From assembly GCA_031317595.1 (NCBI GenBank), contig JANCMB010000001.1:744001-808000 (forward strand): a DNA stretch of 64,000 bases. The letters run 5' to 3'. Positions within the stretch are counted from its first letter, which is position 1; the number at the start of each line of letters is the position of its first letter. The position numbers and the translations under genes are program-made. The notes beneath the pieces are model-generated. The model was not told the origin of the DNA and searched no databases. It worked only from the letters and a program-made list of their open reading frames with translations. Of the stretch, positions 27,332-36,392 are shown piece after piece. The stretch is from Glutamicibacter sp. PS (GTDB lineage: Bacteria; Actinomycetota; Actinomycetes; Actinomycetales; Micrococcaceae).

Positions 27332-29014
27332 ATGGCGGAATTCATTTATACGATGACCAAGGCCCGTAAGGCCGTTGGTGACAAAGTCATTCTTGACGAT
27401 GTCAGCATGTCGTTCTTCCCGGGCGCAAAAATCGGTGTTGTGGGCCCGAACGGTGCTGGTAAGTCTACGATCCTGAAGATCATGGCGGGGCTCGATACCC
27501 CGTCGAACGGTGAAGCTCGGCTGTCACCGGGCTACTCGGTCGGCATCCTGTTGCAGGAGCCGCCACTGAACGAAGAGAAGACCGTCCTGGGCAACGTCCA
27601 GGAAGGTGTCGGTGAGATCTACCAGAAGATCCAGCGATTCAACCAAATTTCCGAGGAAATGGCGCAGGACGGCGCCGACTTCGATGCGCTGCTGGAAGAG
27701 ATGGGCAAGCTGCAGGAGGCCATTGACGCCGCCGACGCTTGGGACATTGACAGCCAGCTTGAGCAGGCCATGGATGCACTGCGTTGCCCGCCGGGTGACG
27801 AGCCGGTGACCCACCTCTCCGGTGGTGAACGCCGCCGTGTGGCGCTGTGTAAGTTGTTGCTGCAGAAGCCTGACCTGCTGCTGCTCGATGAGCCGACTAA
27901 CCACCTCGACGCCGAGTCCGTCCTTTGGCTGGAACAGCACCTGGCCAGCTACCCGGGCGCCGTATTGGCCGTGACCCACGACCGTTACTTCTTGGATCAC
28001 GTTGCCGAATGGATCTGTGAAGTTGACCGTGGTCGGCTGCACCCCTACGAGGGCAACTACTCCACCTATCTGGAGAAAAAGCGCGAGCGTCTGGCCGTGC
28101 AGGGCAAGAAGGACGCCAAGCTCGCTAAGCGATTGGCCGAGGAACTTGACTGGGTTCGCTCGAACTCCAAGGGACGTCAGACCAAGTCGAAGGCTCGTCT
28201 GGCTCGTTACGAGGAAATGGCTGCGGAGGCCGAGCGTACGCGCAAGCTCGATTTCGAAGAGATCCAGATTCCGCCTGGACCTCGTTTGGGTCAGGTGGTG
28301 ATCGAAGCCGAGAAGCTGAAGAAGGGCTTCGGCGATCGCGTACTCATCGACGGGCTGTCCTTCTCGTTGCCGCGTAACGGCATCGTTGGTGTCATTGGTC
28401 CGAACGGTGTGGGTAAGTCCACGCTTTTCAAGACGATTGTTGGGCTCGAAGAGCTCGATGGTGGTTCCTTGAAGGTTGGCGACACGGTCAAGATCTCCTA
28501 CGTAGATCAGAACCGCGAAAACATCGACCCGAACAAGTCGCTGTGGGAGGTTGTCTCCGACGGACTGGACTACATCAACGTTGGACAGGTCGAAATGCCG
28601 TCGCGCGCCTACGTGTCGGCCTTCGGTTTCAAGGGGCCGGATCAGCAGAAGAAGGCTGGTGTGCTCTCCGGTGGTGAGCGCAACCGTCTGAACCTCGCGC
28701 TCACCCTCAAGCAGGGCGGTAACCTGTTGCTGCTCGATGAGCCGACTAACGACCTCGATGTGGAAACTCTGTCGAGCTTGGAAAATGCGTTGCTCGAATT
28801 CCCCGGCTGTGCCGTGGTCGTCTCGCACGACCGGTGGTTCCTGGACCGCGTGGCCACTCACATTCTGGCCTACGAGGGCACCGAGGAGAACCCGTCGAAC
28901 TGGTACTGGTTCGAGGGTAACTTCGAGTCTTACGAGCAGAACAAGATCGAGCGTTTGGGCCCGGAGGCGGCGAAGCCGCACCGCGTCACCCACCGCCGGT
29001 TGACCCGCGACTAG
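27332..29014 (+). CDS. ettA: energy-dependent translational throttle protein EttA (ABC-F)
   Basis: 560 aa soluble protein with two ABC domains and no membrane segments. Walker A motifs GPNGAGKST (near residue 39) and GPNGVGKST (near residue 357), signatures LSGGERRR and LSGGERNR, Walker B DEPTNHLD and DEPTNDLD. The Lys/Arg-rich linker of ABC-F factors lies between them. EttA binds the ribosomal E site and gates the first elongation steps according to ADP/ATP. Opening AEFIYTMTKARKAVGDK is typical. Confidence 0.95.
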   Translation: MAEFIYTMTKARKAVGDKVILDDVSMSFFPGAKIGVVGPNGAGKSTILKIMAGLDTPSNGEARLSPGYSVGILLQEPPLNEEKTVLGNVQEGVGEIYQKIQRFNQISEEMAQDGADFDALLEEMGKLQEAIDAADAWDIDSQLEQAMDALRCPPGDEPVTHLSGGERRRVALCKLLLQKPDLLLLDEPTNHLDAESVLWLEQHLASYPGAVLAVTHDRYFLDHVAEWICEVDRGRLHPYEGNYSTYLEKKRERLAVQGKKDAKLAKRLAEELDWVRSNSKGRQTKSKARLARYEEMAAEAERTRKLDFEEIQIPPGPRLGQVVIEAEKLKKGFGDRVLIDGLSFSLPRNGIVGVIGPNGVGKSTLFKTIVGLEELDGGSLKVGDTVKISYVDQNRENIDPNKSLWEVVSDGLDYINVGQVEMPSRAYVSAFGFKGPDQQKKAGVLSGGERNRLNLALTLKQGGNLLLLDEPTNDLDVETLSSLENALLEFPGCAVVVSHDRWFLDRVATHILAYEGTEENPSNWYWFEGNFESYEQNKIERLGPEAAKPHRVTHRRLTRD

Positions 29015-29035
29015 TCTTTTACTGTCACTGGTCCT

Positions 29036-29077
29036 AGCCCGTCGCATCCGTTGTATTCAGTGGATGCGGCGGGCTTT
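29036..29077. terminator. terminator between ettA and soxR
   Basis: Stem of 14 bp with one G-U-type pair (29036-29049 and 29062-29075), loop of 12 nt, followed by TTT on the plus strand. It lies between convergent genes and may serve both. Confidence 0.8.
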
Positions 29078-29086
29078 GCCGTACCT

Positions 29087-29584
29087 TTAGATGGGCGAGT
29101 GCAGTCCTTGAGCTCCACTACCTGCGTGGGAGAGTAGGTCGCTTGGGTTGGCTAGCTGGCAGGCGTCCATGGATAGGCATCCACAGCCAATGCACCCGGT
29201 CAGCCGTGTCTCGAGCTCTTCGATGGCTTGGCGCCGGCGTTCTAGGACTCGTTTCCACTCGTTGGAGGCACGCTGCCAGTCGGCTTCGCTGGGTCGATGG
29301 TCCATGGGGACCGACTCGAGTGCGGCTCGAATGTCGGCCAAGGGGATGCCGAGGTTGCGGCCCACCGAGATGAGCGTTATTCGGCGGATGAGGTGTCTCG
29401 GGTAGCGTCGCTGGTTGCCCGCCGTACGATGCGCGGTCAGTAGCCCCTGCGATTCATAAAAGTGTAATGCGGAGCGTGCCACGCCGGTGCGTTCGCTGAT
29501 CTGACCGATGCTCAGCAGGTCTTCGGGATCTACATCGGTCGGTGATGGCTGGTCGTGATCTTCTGTTCTTGGTGAATGTGACAA
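29087..29584 (-). CDS. soxR: redox-sensitive transcriptional activator SoxR
   Basis: About 165 aa, MerR family. Helix-turn-helix and wing (LLSIGQISERTGVARSALHFYESQGLL) are followed by a dimerisation helix and the [2Fe-2S] ligands CIGCGCLSMDAC, matching the SoxR pattern C-x2-C-x-C-x5-C. SoxR activates its targets when the cluster is oxidised by redox-cycling compounds. The frame is open up to 29647, but starting there would place the SoxR box in the coding sequence; a TTG at 29584 preceded by GAGGTG is more likely. It diverges from a flavin reductase gene whose promoter carries the box. Confidence 0.93.
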   Translation of the reverse strand: MSHSPRTEDHDQPSPTDVDPEDLLSIGQISERTGVARSALHFYESQGLLTAHRTAGNQRRYPRHLIRRITLISVGRNLGIPLADIRAALESVPMDHRPSEADWQRASNEWKRVLERRRQAIEELETRLTGCIGCGCLSMDACQLANPSDLLSHAGSGAQGLHSPI

Positions 29585-29607
29585 TGGGCACCTCGCAGGG
29601 TCATGAA

Positions 29608-29638
29608 TTGACCTCAAGTTTACTTGAGGTTCTACGAT
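29608..29638 (+). promoter_or_regulatory. SoxR-controlled promoter of the flavin reductase gene
   Basis: The 18-bp dyad CCTCAAGTTTACTTGAGG at 29612-29629 differs from the classical SoxR box only at the centre. It lies between TTGACC (29608-29613) and TACGAT (29633-29638), which are 19 bp apart, the long spacing that MerR-family activators correct. The promoter points towards the flavin reductase gene at 29707. Confidence 0.88.
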
Positions 29639-29706
29639 GGCAGGCACAAGAAGTTATCCGGTGATGCCATTGGTGACCGGACGTAGCGAAAGGAGCTGCG
29701 CTGTAG

Positions 29707-30213
29707 ATGAGCACGCTCGCCGAAAATTTTCGATCCGCATTTCGCACCCACCCGGCAGGAGTGTCGCTGCTGAGCGCCAACCCGTTCGGTGCCCCGGTGG
29801 GCCTGACTATCTCGAGTCTGGCTTCGCTGTCGCTGGACCCGGTGGCGGTCTCCTTTTCGCTCACCCGGGACTCGGGCTCGGCCGGTGCGTTACTTCAGGC
29901 ACCCACCTTCGTGATTAACTTTTTAGGCGAACACCAAAGCCATGTGGCGGATGCTTTCGCCCGCAGTGATGGTGCACGGTTCACCGAGGAGCAGGGGTGG
30001 GCCTACCTAGCCGATGGAGCACCCTATCTTGTGGACTCTCCAGTCGCGATGCGCGCCCGCGTGCACAGCTCCTTACAGGTGGGCGGTTCGCGGCTGATCG
30101 CCGCGGAAGTCCTCGAGGTGATCAACGGGACCCAGGCCTCCCATCTGCTCTACCGTGACCGTACCTACCTCAGTCTGGATGGCGCGCAACCACTTGTGCC
30201 GCGGGACCATTAA
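29707..30213 (+). CDS. flavin reductase-like domain protein
   Basis: 168 aa. The FMN-binding split-barrel of the flavin reductase family is visible (FRTHPAGVSLLSA, GLTISSLASLSLDPVAVSFSL, FVINFLGEHQ, DGAPYLVDSPVAMRA). Relatives reduce FMN or FAD with NAD(P)H, often to feed a monooxygenase; no such enzyme is encoded nearby. An AAAGGAG sequence lies about 10 bp before the ATG. The SoxR box in its promoter means it is probably induced by redox-cycling agents. Its 3' end overlaps the convergent kinase gene by 44 bp. Confidence 0.88.
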   Translation: MSTLAENFRSAFRTHPAGVSLLSANPFGAPVGLTISSLASLSLDPVAVSFSLTRDSGSAGALLQAPTFVINFLGEHQSHVADAFARSDGARFTEEQGWAYLADGAPYLVDSPVAMRARVHSSLQVGGSRLIAAEVLEVINGTQASHLLYRDRTYLSLDGAQPLVPRDH

Positions 30214-30754
30214 GCCAGAAGGCAACCTGACGGACGCTGCCAAGGCGGATGAAATTCGCCTGCGGATATTGCTCGAGGACGGCCGGGAAACGTTCACGCC
30301 ATGCGTTGTGGGTTTGCATTTCCCAACGCAGGATATTGCGCTCGGGGTCGCTGAAGAAGGTGTGCAAGGGACTTTCGACGTTTCCGTTGAAGAGGCGTTC
30401 GTGGCGTAGCCGACGCAGGACGGTACGCCGAAGCAGCCGCCAACGTGCCTGATAGCGCGGCAGATCTAGCCAGATGATGGTGTCGGCTCGCTCGCCCAGC
30501 GCCGGGCCCGCCCCAAGGTTCAGATACTGCCATTCGGTCACCCACTGCTCATTAGCGGCCAGTGCATGCACATCGTCGAGGAACTGTTCCCTGGGCTGCC
30601 AGTTCGGACCGTGATAGAGCGCGTCGATCTCCGTGTAGGGCAAGGCCCAACGCCGGGAAAGTTCACGGGCCAACGAAGATTTTCCCGCACCGGTGACCCC
30701 GCAAATCAGCACGCGGCGTGGTTGATGCGTGAGCGGAGCACGAAAATTCTGCAT
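30170..30754 (-). CDS. P-loop nucleotide kinase-like protein
   Basis: 194 aa. Walker A is GVTGAGKSS near residue 19, and the whole resembles the small AAA/adenylate-kinase-like proteins often annotated as topology modulation protein. EIDALYHGPNWQP and WVTEWQYL are conserved in that group, and an Arg-rich segment (RWRLLRRTVLRRLRHERL) follows. The substrate is unknown. It starts immediately after the tesB stop (no gap) and overlaps the flavin reductase gene tail-to-tail. Confidence 0.78.
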   Translation of the reverse strand: MQNFRAPLTHQPRRVLICGVTGAGKSSLARELSRRWALPYTEIDALYHGPNWQPREQFLDDVHALAANEQWVTEWQYLNLGAGPALGERADTIIWLDLPRYQARWRLLRRTVLRRLRHERLFNGNVESPLHTFFSDPERNILRWEMQTHNAWRERFPAVLEQYPQANFIRLGSVRQVAFWLNGPAAQVVARHPD

Positions 30755-31639
30755 CTAGGCTTCGTCCGGAACGCGAATCATGCCCTCTTGCGCCACACTC
30801 GCCACGAGCTGGCCGGCCTGGTTGTAGATTTTTCCGGTGCCCAGGGTGCGCGCCGAGGAGGCCGAGGGCGCGTGGAGCACGTAGAGCAACCATTCGTCGA
30901 CCCGGAAATCCCGGTGCCACCACATGCCATGATCAAGGCTGGCGATGCTCAGCCCGGGGTGCACCCAGGTCATCGAGTGTCGGCGCAGCGCCGGTTCGAG
31001 CAGCATATAGTCGCTGGCATAGGCGAGCGCGGCGCGATGCAAAGCCGGATCGTTGGGCATCGGCGCGGTTGTACGCATCCACACGGCCGAATCGGCGCTC
31101 TGCTCGGGGGCAGCAGCCAAATAGATCGGCTCGGTGACATGCCGGACGTCGAAAGGGCGTTCGTAGGCCCATTCGTGGGCTATTGGATGCTTAATGTGGC
31201 CGATGAGTTCCGCGGTGGTGGGTAGCGAGTCCGGCGTGGGAATACCGGTGGGCATCGGGTCGTGGTGATCCAGCCCGCTCGCCGGCTCCTGGAAGGACGC
31301 GATCATCGACAGGATCGGTTCGCCGTTCTGGTAGGCGTGGACGCGGCGGGCCGAAAAAGACCGGCCGTCGCGTAGCCGCTGGACGCCAAAGGTGATCGGC
31401 TGGGCCGGGTCGCCGGGCCGCAAGAAGTATCCGTGCATGGAGTGGATGGGCCGGTTCGGCTCGACGGTGCGGGTTCCGGCGATAATCGACTGTGCCAGGA
31501 CCTGGCCGCCGAACACGCGGGTGCGGGTCTGGCGCGGTGTGTGCCCCACGAAGACGTCCTCGTCGGTGCGGGCACCGTTGCCATCGTCGAGGTTCAATAG
31601 ATCCAATAGCACCTGGGTGGTGCCTAATTCCTCTGCCAC
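30755..31639 (-). CDS. tesB: acyl-CoA thioesterase II
   Basis: 294 aa with two hot-dog domains. It hydrolyses acyl-CoA to free acid and CoA in the cytoplasm. Typical segments are RVFGGQVLAQSIIAGTRTV near residue 45, IHSMHGYFLRPGDP near residue 70, and in the second half LAYASDYMLLEP and SLDHGMWWHRDFRVDEWLLY. GTG at 31639 is taken as start because AAGGAGT precedes it; the open frame reaches 31702. It forms a two-gene unit with the kinase-like gene. Confidence 0.92.
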   Translation of the reverse strand: MAEELGTTQVLLDLLNLDDGNGARTDEDVFVGHTPRQTRTRVFGGQVLAQSIIAGTRTVEPNRPIHSMHGYFLRPGDPAQPITFGVQRLRDGRSFSARRVHAYQNGEPILSMIASFQEPASGLDHHDPMPTGIPTPDSLPTTAELIGHIKHPIAHEWAYERPFDVRHVTEPIYLAAAPEQSADSAVWMRTTAPMPNDPALHRAALAYASDYMLLEPALRRHSMTWVHPGLSIASLDHGMWWHRDFRVDEWLLYVLHAPSASSARTLGTGKIYNQAGQLVASVAQEGMIRVPDEA

Positions 31640-31793
31640 GTCGTTGACTCCTTGATGTGAATTTCCTGAAAAAGACTTTACCCGTACCTTTTGGTTACAC
31701 ACAGGTTGCCCCGCGCGCGTTCAGGGTCGGCGTCAAATGACGGAGTTGTCACATGCTTCCTGCGAATGAACTGGGGCGTGAGAATATGAGGAC

Positions 31794-32459
31794 ATGGCAA
31801 GTGACGCACTGATTTTCGACGACTCCGCATCCGTACTCGACTTGGCAAATCTTATTACCCGAGCCAAGGCGGTGCATGAGGACGCGGCCCTGTTCACCGC
31901 GCGCGGCCAAGCGCTGGCGGTCTATGTGCCGGTGTTGGTTCCGGCCGAATTGGGTGCGGGGGACTACACGGTGCTGGCCATGCGAGTGCACCGACTGGCC
32001 GAACCAGCCGAATTGAACGCGGCCTATGAGCTTTCGGCCATCCAGGATCGGCTGGCGCGCATGGGGGAGGAGTCCACCCGCTTTGTGGTGCCACCGGTCG
32101 AAGCGGTACCGGCGTGGGCGGGCATTCAGGTGCCGGTCTCTGGCTGGGAAGCGGCCGGCGCGCTGCAGAACGCGGAGCTGGCGCAGGCCGCCCAGCGCGG
32201 GATCGATGCGGTGGCTCAGGCACTACCCGAGAATCCAGGTAAACCGGTCATTGGCCAGGTCCGGCAGCGAATCTGGTCCTCCCCGCTCGCCGCCGAGCAC
32301 CAAGAACTACCGCTCGGGGCGGCCTTTGCCTTACACGCTCTGGGGTTGCTGCCGGCTACCGGTCAGAGCTCGGTACTGCGCCAAGGCAGTTGGATGCGAG
32401 TGAGCAACGAGCGAGGCCACGTGTTGGTGCGCCGGGCTCCAGCACTGAGTCTTTCCTAA
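31794..32459 (+). CDS. conserved hypothetical protein
   Basis: 221 aa, no family recognised. It is soluble, Ala/Leu-rich, with no signal peptide, membrane segment, cysteine cluster or catalytic motif. The start ATG at 31794 has a GAGG 5 bp upstream, and codon use matches neighbours, so it is very likely expressed. It is convergent with glbO (9 bp between stops) and divergent from tesB. Confidence 0.75.
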   Translation: MASDALIFDDSASVLDLANLITRAKAVHEDAALFTARGQALAVYVPVLVPAELGAGDYTVLAMRVHRLAEPAELNAAYELSAIQDRLARMGEESTRFVVPPVEAVPAWAGIQVPVSGWEAAGALQNAELAQAAQRGIDAVAQALPENPGKPVIGQVRQRIWSSPLAAEHQELPLGAAFALHALGLLPATGQSSVLRQGSWMRVSNERGHVLVRRAPALSLS

Positions 32460-32468
32460 CCCACCGAC

Positions 32469-32969
32469 TTAGTCGGGTCGGTTGACCAGCGAGAAGGCGG
32501 CGCGTTCGAAGTACTCACGCAGAGTTTCGGCGTGCAGCAACGGCAGTTCGAGCTGGTCGATGGCCTTGTTCATATGCCGGAGCCAGGTGTCGCGATAGTG
32601 CGCGTTGACCGGAAAAGGCATATGGCGCATGCGCAGGCGTGGGTGGCCGCGGTGTTCGGAGTAGGTGCTGGGTCCGCCCCAGTACTGTTCGAGGAAGAGC
32701 TGCAAACGAATCTGCGCCGGGTATAGGTCCTGCTCTGGGTAAAGCTGGCGGAAATCCCCGTCCTCGGCCACCGAGGCGTAGAAGTTTTTGGTGAGCGCGG
32801 CGAATACGGGACGGCCGCCAACCTCGGCGTAGAAGGTGCCGGCGTAGTCGGCGACATCCACCTCGGTTTCGGCTAGCCGCAGAAACTCATCGCTCGATGG
32901 CCCGGTAACCACCGGGTTGCTCAGTGGGTCCCGCTTGACGGTGTGCGGCAGGGGGTTGTGCTCGGTCAT
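32469..32969 (-). CDS. glbO: group II truncated hemoglobin
   Basis: 166 aa. The truncated globin core is clear: FYAEVGGRPVFAALTKNFYASVAED, then the group II hallmark QLFLEQYWGGPSTYSEHRGHPRLRMRHMPFPV, in which RMRHMPF carries the proximal histidine. It has an N-terminal extension of about 45 residues that is poorly conserved. Such globins bind O2 or NO. It starts 1 bp after the osmC stop, so both are probably co-transcribed, pointing to an oxidative or nitrosative stress role. Confidence 0.93.
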   Translation of the reverse strand: MTEHNPLPHTVKRDPLSNPVVTGPSSDEFLRLAETEVDVADYAGTFYAEVGGRPVFAALTKNFYASVAEDGDFRQLYPEQDLYPAQIRLQLFLEQYWGGPSTYSEHRGHPRLRMRHMPFPVNAHYRDTWLRHMNKAIDQLELPLLHAETLREYFERAAFSLVNRPD

Positions 32970-32970
32970 T

Positions 32971-33453
32971 TCAGCTTTCTTGATCGGTGGGGGCCAAAGG
33001 TTCGTGGTGGACGGGAAAATTCACCGAGCGGGCGATGAAGCACACCTTATTCGCCTGGGCGTGTAATGAATCGGCCAGCTCGCGTTGGCTTTCATCGACC
33101 AAGCTCACCTGTGGGTACAGAGTTGCGGAGGTGAACTGGCCACTGTGATCCCGGTTCAGTTGCATGGTTCCGGTGGCCTCGTCCCGGTACCCGCTGACGT
33201 TGACCGAGTGCAGCACCGCTAAATGCAGGTACGAGAGCATATGGCATTGGCTCAGCGCCGCCAACAGAAGTTGCTCCGGGTTCCACCGATCACGTGCCCC
33301 ATGGAAGGTTGCGTCGGCGCTGCCAGCTAAGGTCGGCATGCCTTCGGCGCTGACTATGTGATCACGGGAGTATGCGCGATACCCGCTGGTGCCTTGGCCG
33401 AGGTTCCCGGTCCAGTGCACCGACACGCGGTACTGATGTTCTGTGCCGTCCAT
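32971..33453 (-). CDS. OsmC/Ohr-family peroxide reductase
   Basis: 160 aa. The two conserved cysteines are present in LLAALSQCHMLSYLHL near residue 70 and in ANKVCFIARSVNFPV near residue 138, with WNPEQLLLAALSQC the family hallmark. OsmC proteins detoxify organic hydroperoxides using thiols. The gene is cotranscribed with glbO. Its start ATG at 33453 (MDGTEHQYR) follows a weak GGTGAT leader. Confidence 0.9.
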   Translation of the reverse strand: MDGTEHQYRVSVHWTGNLGQGTSGYRAYSRDHIVSAEGMPTLAGSADATFHGARDRWNPEQLLLAALSQCHMLSYLHLAVLHSVNVSGYRDEATGTMQLNRDHSGQFTSATLYPQVSLVDESQRELADSLHAQANKVCFIARSVNFPVHHEPLAPTDQES

Positions 33454-33498
33454 ATCACCTATTCTTCCATCTTCGAGGCGCTACGTGGGCATAGGCGG

Positions 33499-33532
33499 CG
33501 GCGGCCCCTTCCGCTGTGTGAAGGAGCCGCCG
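33499..33532 (-). terminator. hairpin downstream of pepN
   Basis: 13-bp stem with one mismatch (33499-33511 and 33520-33532), loop of 8 nt, starting about 40 bp beyond the pepN stop. There is no T-run. Confidence 0.65.
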
Positions 33533-33570
33533 TACGCTACGCGGGCAAGCCGTCGGGTTGTTTCCGAGCC

Positions 33571-36138
33571 CTAGGCCTGGCTGCCCTGGGTGACGCGGGA
33601 CTGGTCGGCTTCCTGAGCGGCGAGCGAACGCACCACGTCCGCGCGGGCTTCGACGAGCAGTCGGCGCAGTGCCTGATGCCGGTCACCGAGTTCCTGCAGG
33701 AACGCGTCGGTGGCTTCGAGTACCGCCGCGCTGGCCACGCTGCCGGGGTAGAGGCCGATGACAATCTGCTTGGCCATCTCGTGGGAGAAGGTCTCCCAAG
33801 TGGGGACCAGCAGCGCGAAGTAGCGTTCGGCAAAGCCGGAGATTAGCGAGTCATCGTGGGCCTTGGAGAAGCCGGCGATCACCGCCTGCTGCTGGTCATT
33901 GGACAGGGTCCCCGAGGTGGCCAGTGCGAAGGCCTCCTCCTTGATGGCCGCTACCGGCTGTGCAGCCCACGCGGTGTACCAGCTGGCCTTGCCCTTGGCC
34001 GTATCGTCCGCTGCCAAGGAAGCCGCCAAGGACTGCTCGTCCATTCGTCCACCGGCCGAGAGCGCAATATCCAGCGCCCACTTGAGATCGGTGTCGAGCA
34101 CCAGGCCGGGCAGGCTGTGGGCGCCAGAGCGAAGGTCCGCCACCCGATCCAGCTGTTCGGCCGTGCGTGAACGTGCGGCGAAGGCGCGCACGAACTGCAG
34201 CTGGGCGTCGGAGCCCGCCGCGGCGGCGCAGGCCAGTTCCCAGAGTCGCTCGGCGCTGGTTGCGGCCAGCTCGGTGGCATGCTCACGGGAGACGTAGTGA
34301 TCCAGGGCGGTGCTCAGCTGGCGCAGCAGCACCATGATCACCGAAGAATCAGCCTCATGTCCCACATTGTTCAGCAGCAACTGCACGTAGTCACTGGCCG
34401 CGGTCTCGGCGTCGCGCACCGCATCCCAGGCCGCGCTCCAGACGAGGGTGCGCGGTAGCGAGTCGGCGAAGGACTTCAGATGTTCGATGGCGGTGGCCAT
34501 CGACTGCTCGTCGAGACGAATCTTCGCGTAGGTGAGGTCGTCGTCGTTCAGGAGCACTAGCGCCGGGCGGGCGCGGCCCACGAGTGCCGGGACCTCGGTC
34601 AGTTCCCCGTCGATGTCGAGCTCTTCACGGTGGGTGCGCACCAAAGTGCCGGATGCGTCGAGGTCATAGAAGCCCACCGCAAGGCGGTGGCGGCGCAGCG
34701 TGGAGTAGTCGGCGGCGGCTTGCTGCACGATGGCGAAGTCGGTGATCTTTCCGTCCTGGTCCGCGGCGATGCGGGCGGTGAGCGTGTTGACGCCGGCGGT
34801 CTCGAGCCATTCGGCGCCCCAGTGGCTCAGGTCGCGCCCGCTGGCGGCCTCCAGTTCACGCAGCAGGTCGGGCAGTTCGGTGTTGGACCAGGCGTGCTTG
34901 GCGAAGTACGCACGCACTCCGGCCATGAATTCTTCCTGGCCCACGAAGGCCACGAGCTGGCGCAGGACCGAGGCGCCCTTGGCGTAGGTGATGCCGTCGA
35001 AGTTGACCTCGACGTCTTCCAGATCGTTGATCGGTGCGACGATCGGGTGGGTGCTGGGCAGCTGATCCTGGCGGTAGGCCCAGTTCTTCTCCAGCATGTT
35101 GAAGGTGGTCCAGGAGCTGGTGAACTCGGTGTTCTGCGCGGCCGCCAAGGTTGACATGAATTCGGCGAAGGACTCGTTGAGCCACAGGTCATTCCACCAC
35201 TTCATGGTGACCAGGTCGCCGAACCACATATGCGCCAGTTCGTGCAAAATCGTGATGGCGCGGCGCTCGACCATTGCGTGAGTCGGGCGCGAGCGGAAGA
35301 CGTATTCCTCGAGGAAGGTCACCGCTCCGGCGTTCTCCATGGCGCCGGCGTTGAACTCCGGTACGAAGAGCTGATCGTATTTTTCGAAGGGGTAGGGGGT
35401 GCCGAAGTTCTTCTCGAAGAATTCGAATCCCTGGCGCGTGATCTTCACGATCTCATCGGCGTCGAGGTGCTGCATGAGCGACGAGCGGGCGAAGACGCCC
35501 AGTTCGATGGTGCGCCCATCGCTGGAGGTCAACGAGTCGCGTACCGCCTGGTAGGGGCCGGCGATGAGGGCCGTGACGTAGCAGGACATGCGCTGGGTCG
35601 GGGCGAAGTCCCAGCGCTTGGCCTCGCCGGCCTCGCTTGGCTGCGGCGTCGGCGAATTGGACACGACGTTCCAGTGTGCCGGGGCGGTGACGCTGAATTG
35701 GTAGGTAGCCTTCAGATCCGGCTGCTCGAAAACGGCGAACATGCGACGGGCGTCGGCCACCTCAAACTGGGTGTAGAGGTAAACCTCGTCATCGACCGGG
35801 TCGACGAAGCGGTGCAAACCTTCGCCGGTGTTCATGTAGCGGGCATCGGCGTCGATGACCAGCACGTTGTCGGCCGCGAGGTTGGGCAACTGGATGCGGG
35901 TCCCATCGTTGATGGCAGCGACGTCGAGTTCCTGGCCGTTGAGGGTTACCGAGCGTACGGTGTCGGTGACCGCATCGATGAAGCTGCTGGCCCCAGCGGT
36001 GGCGGAGAAACGTACCGTGGTCTTGGAGGTGAACACGCGCTCGCCGCGGGTCAAATCGAGTTCGACGTGGTAACTCTCGACCGAGATGATCGAGGCACGC
36101 TCTTGGGCCTCGGCGCGGGTGAGATTCATTCCAGACAT
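33571..36138 (-). CDS. pepN: aminopeptidase N
   Basis: 855 aa, M1 zinc metallopeptidase. The substrate-anchoring GAMENAG and the zinc motif HELAHMWFGD (HExxH) followed by the downstream glutamate in WLNESFAEF are intact. The C-terminal half is the helical ERAP1-like domain. It trims N-terminal residues of peptides in the cytoplasm. The start at 36138 has GGAG upstream at good spacing; an ATG three codons later is also possible. Length is that of the actinobacterial enzymes. Confidence 0.95.
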   Translation of the reverse strand: MSGMNLTRAEAQERASIISVESYHVELDLTRGERVFTSKTTVRFSATAGASSFIDAVTDTVRSVTLNGQELDVAAINDGTRIQLPNLAADNVLVIDADARYMNTGEGLHRFVDPVDDEVYLYTQFEVADARRMFAVFEQPDLKATYQFSVTAPAHWNVVSNSPTPQPSEAGEAKRWDFAPTQRMSCYVTALIAGPYQAVRDSLTSSDGRTIELGVFARSSLMQHLDADEIVKITRQGFEFFEKNFGTPYPFEKYDQLFVPEFNAGAMENAGAVTFLEEYVFRSRPTHAMVERRAITILHELAHMWFGDLVTMKWWNDLWLNESFAEFMSTLAAAQNTEFTSSWTTFNMLEKNWAYRQDQLPSTHPIVAPINDLEDVEVNFDGITYAKGASVLRQLVAFVGQEEFMAGVRAYFAKHAWSNTELPDLLRELEAASGRDLSHWGAEWLETAGVNTLTARIAADQDGKITDFAIVQQAAADYSTLRRHRLAVGFYDLDASGTLVRTHREELDIDGELTEVPALVGRARPALVLLNDDDLTYAKIRLDEQSMATAIEHLKSFADSLPRTLVWSAAWDAVRDAETAASDYVQLLLNNVGHEADSSVIMVLLRQLSTALDHYVSREHATELAATSAERLWELACAAAAGSDAQLQFVRAFAARSRTAEQLDRVADLRSGAHSLPGLVLDTDLKWALDIALSAGGRMDEQSLAASLAADDTAKGKASWYTAWAAQPVAAIKEEAFALATSGTLSNDQQQAVIAGFSKAHDDSLISGFAERYFALLVPTWETFSHEMAKQIVIGLYPGSVASAAVLEATDAFLQELGDRHQALRRLLVEARADVVRSLAAQEADQSRVTQGSQA

Positions 36139-36392
36139 GATGCTCCGGCTTCCTGCGGGGGACCCGCACTAGTTGTGAAACAAATATTGAATATCACTGC
36201 AATTGTGGCATGGAGAACCCCATCGCGCGCAAGTGCCTCGACATAGATTCTTCTGCCCGTGCCATCAGCGCGCCATCGCGGACGCCTAAATGTCCGAGTA
36301 CTGGACCGGCGATGAGCGCGAGACGCCTCAAACTCGCTAGAGTAGAACGGTCACTGATTGGCCGTCTTCTCCTTATGAAATGGGGCAACCAC

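Noticed and set aside
27524-29047. 507-codon frame on the minus strand opposite ettA
   Set aside because: ettA has every ABC-F motif on the plus strand; the opposite frame has no motif or ribosome binding site.
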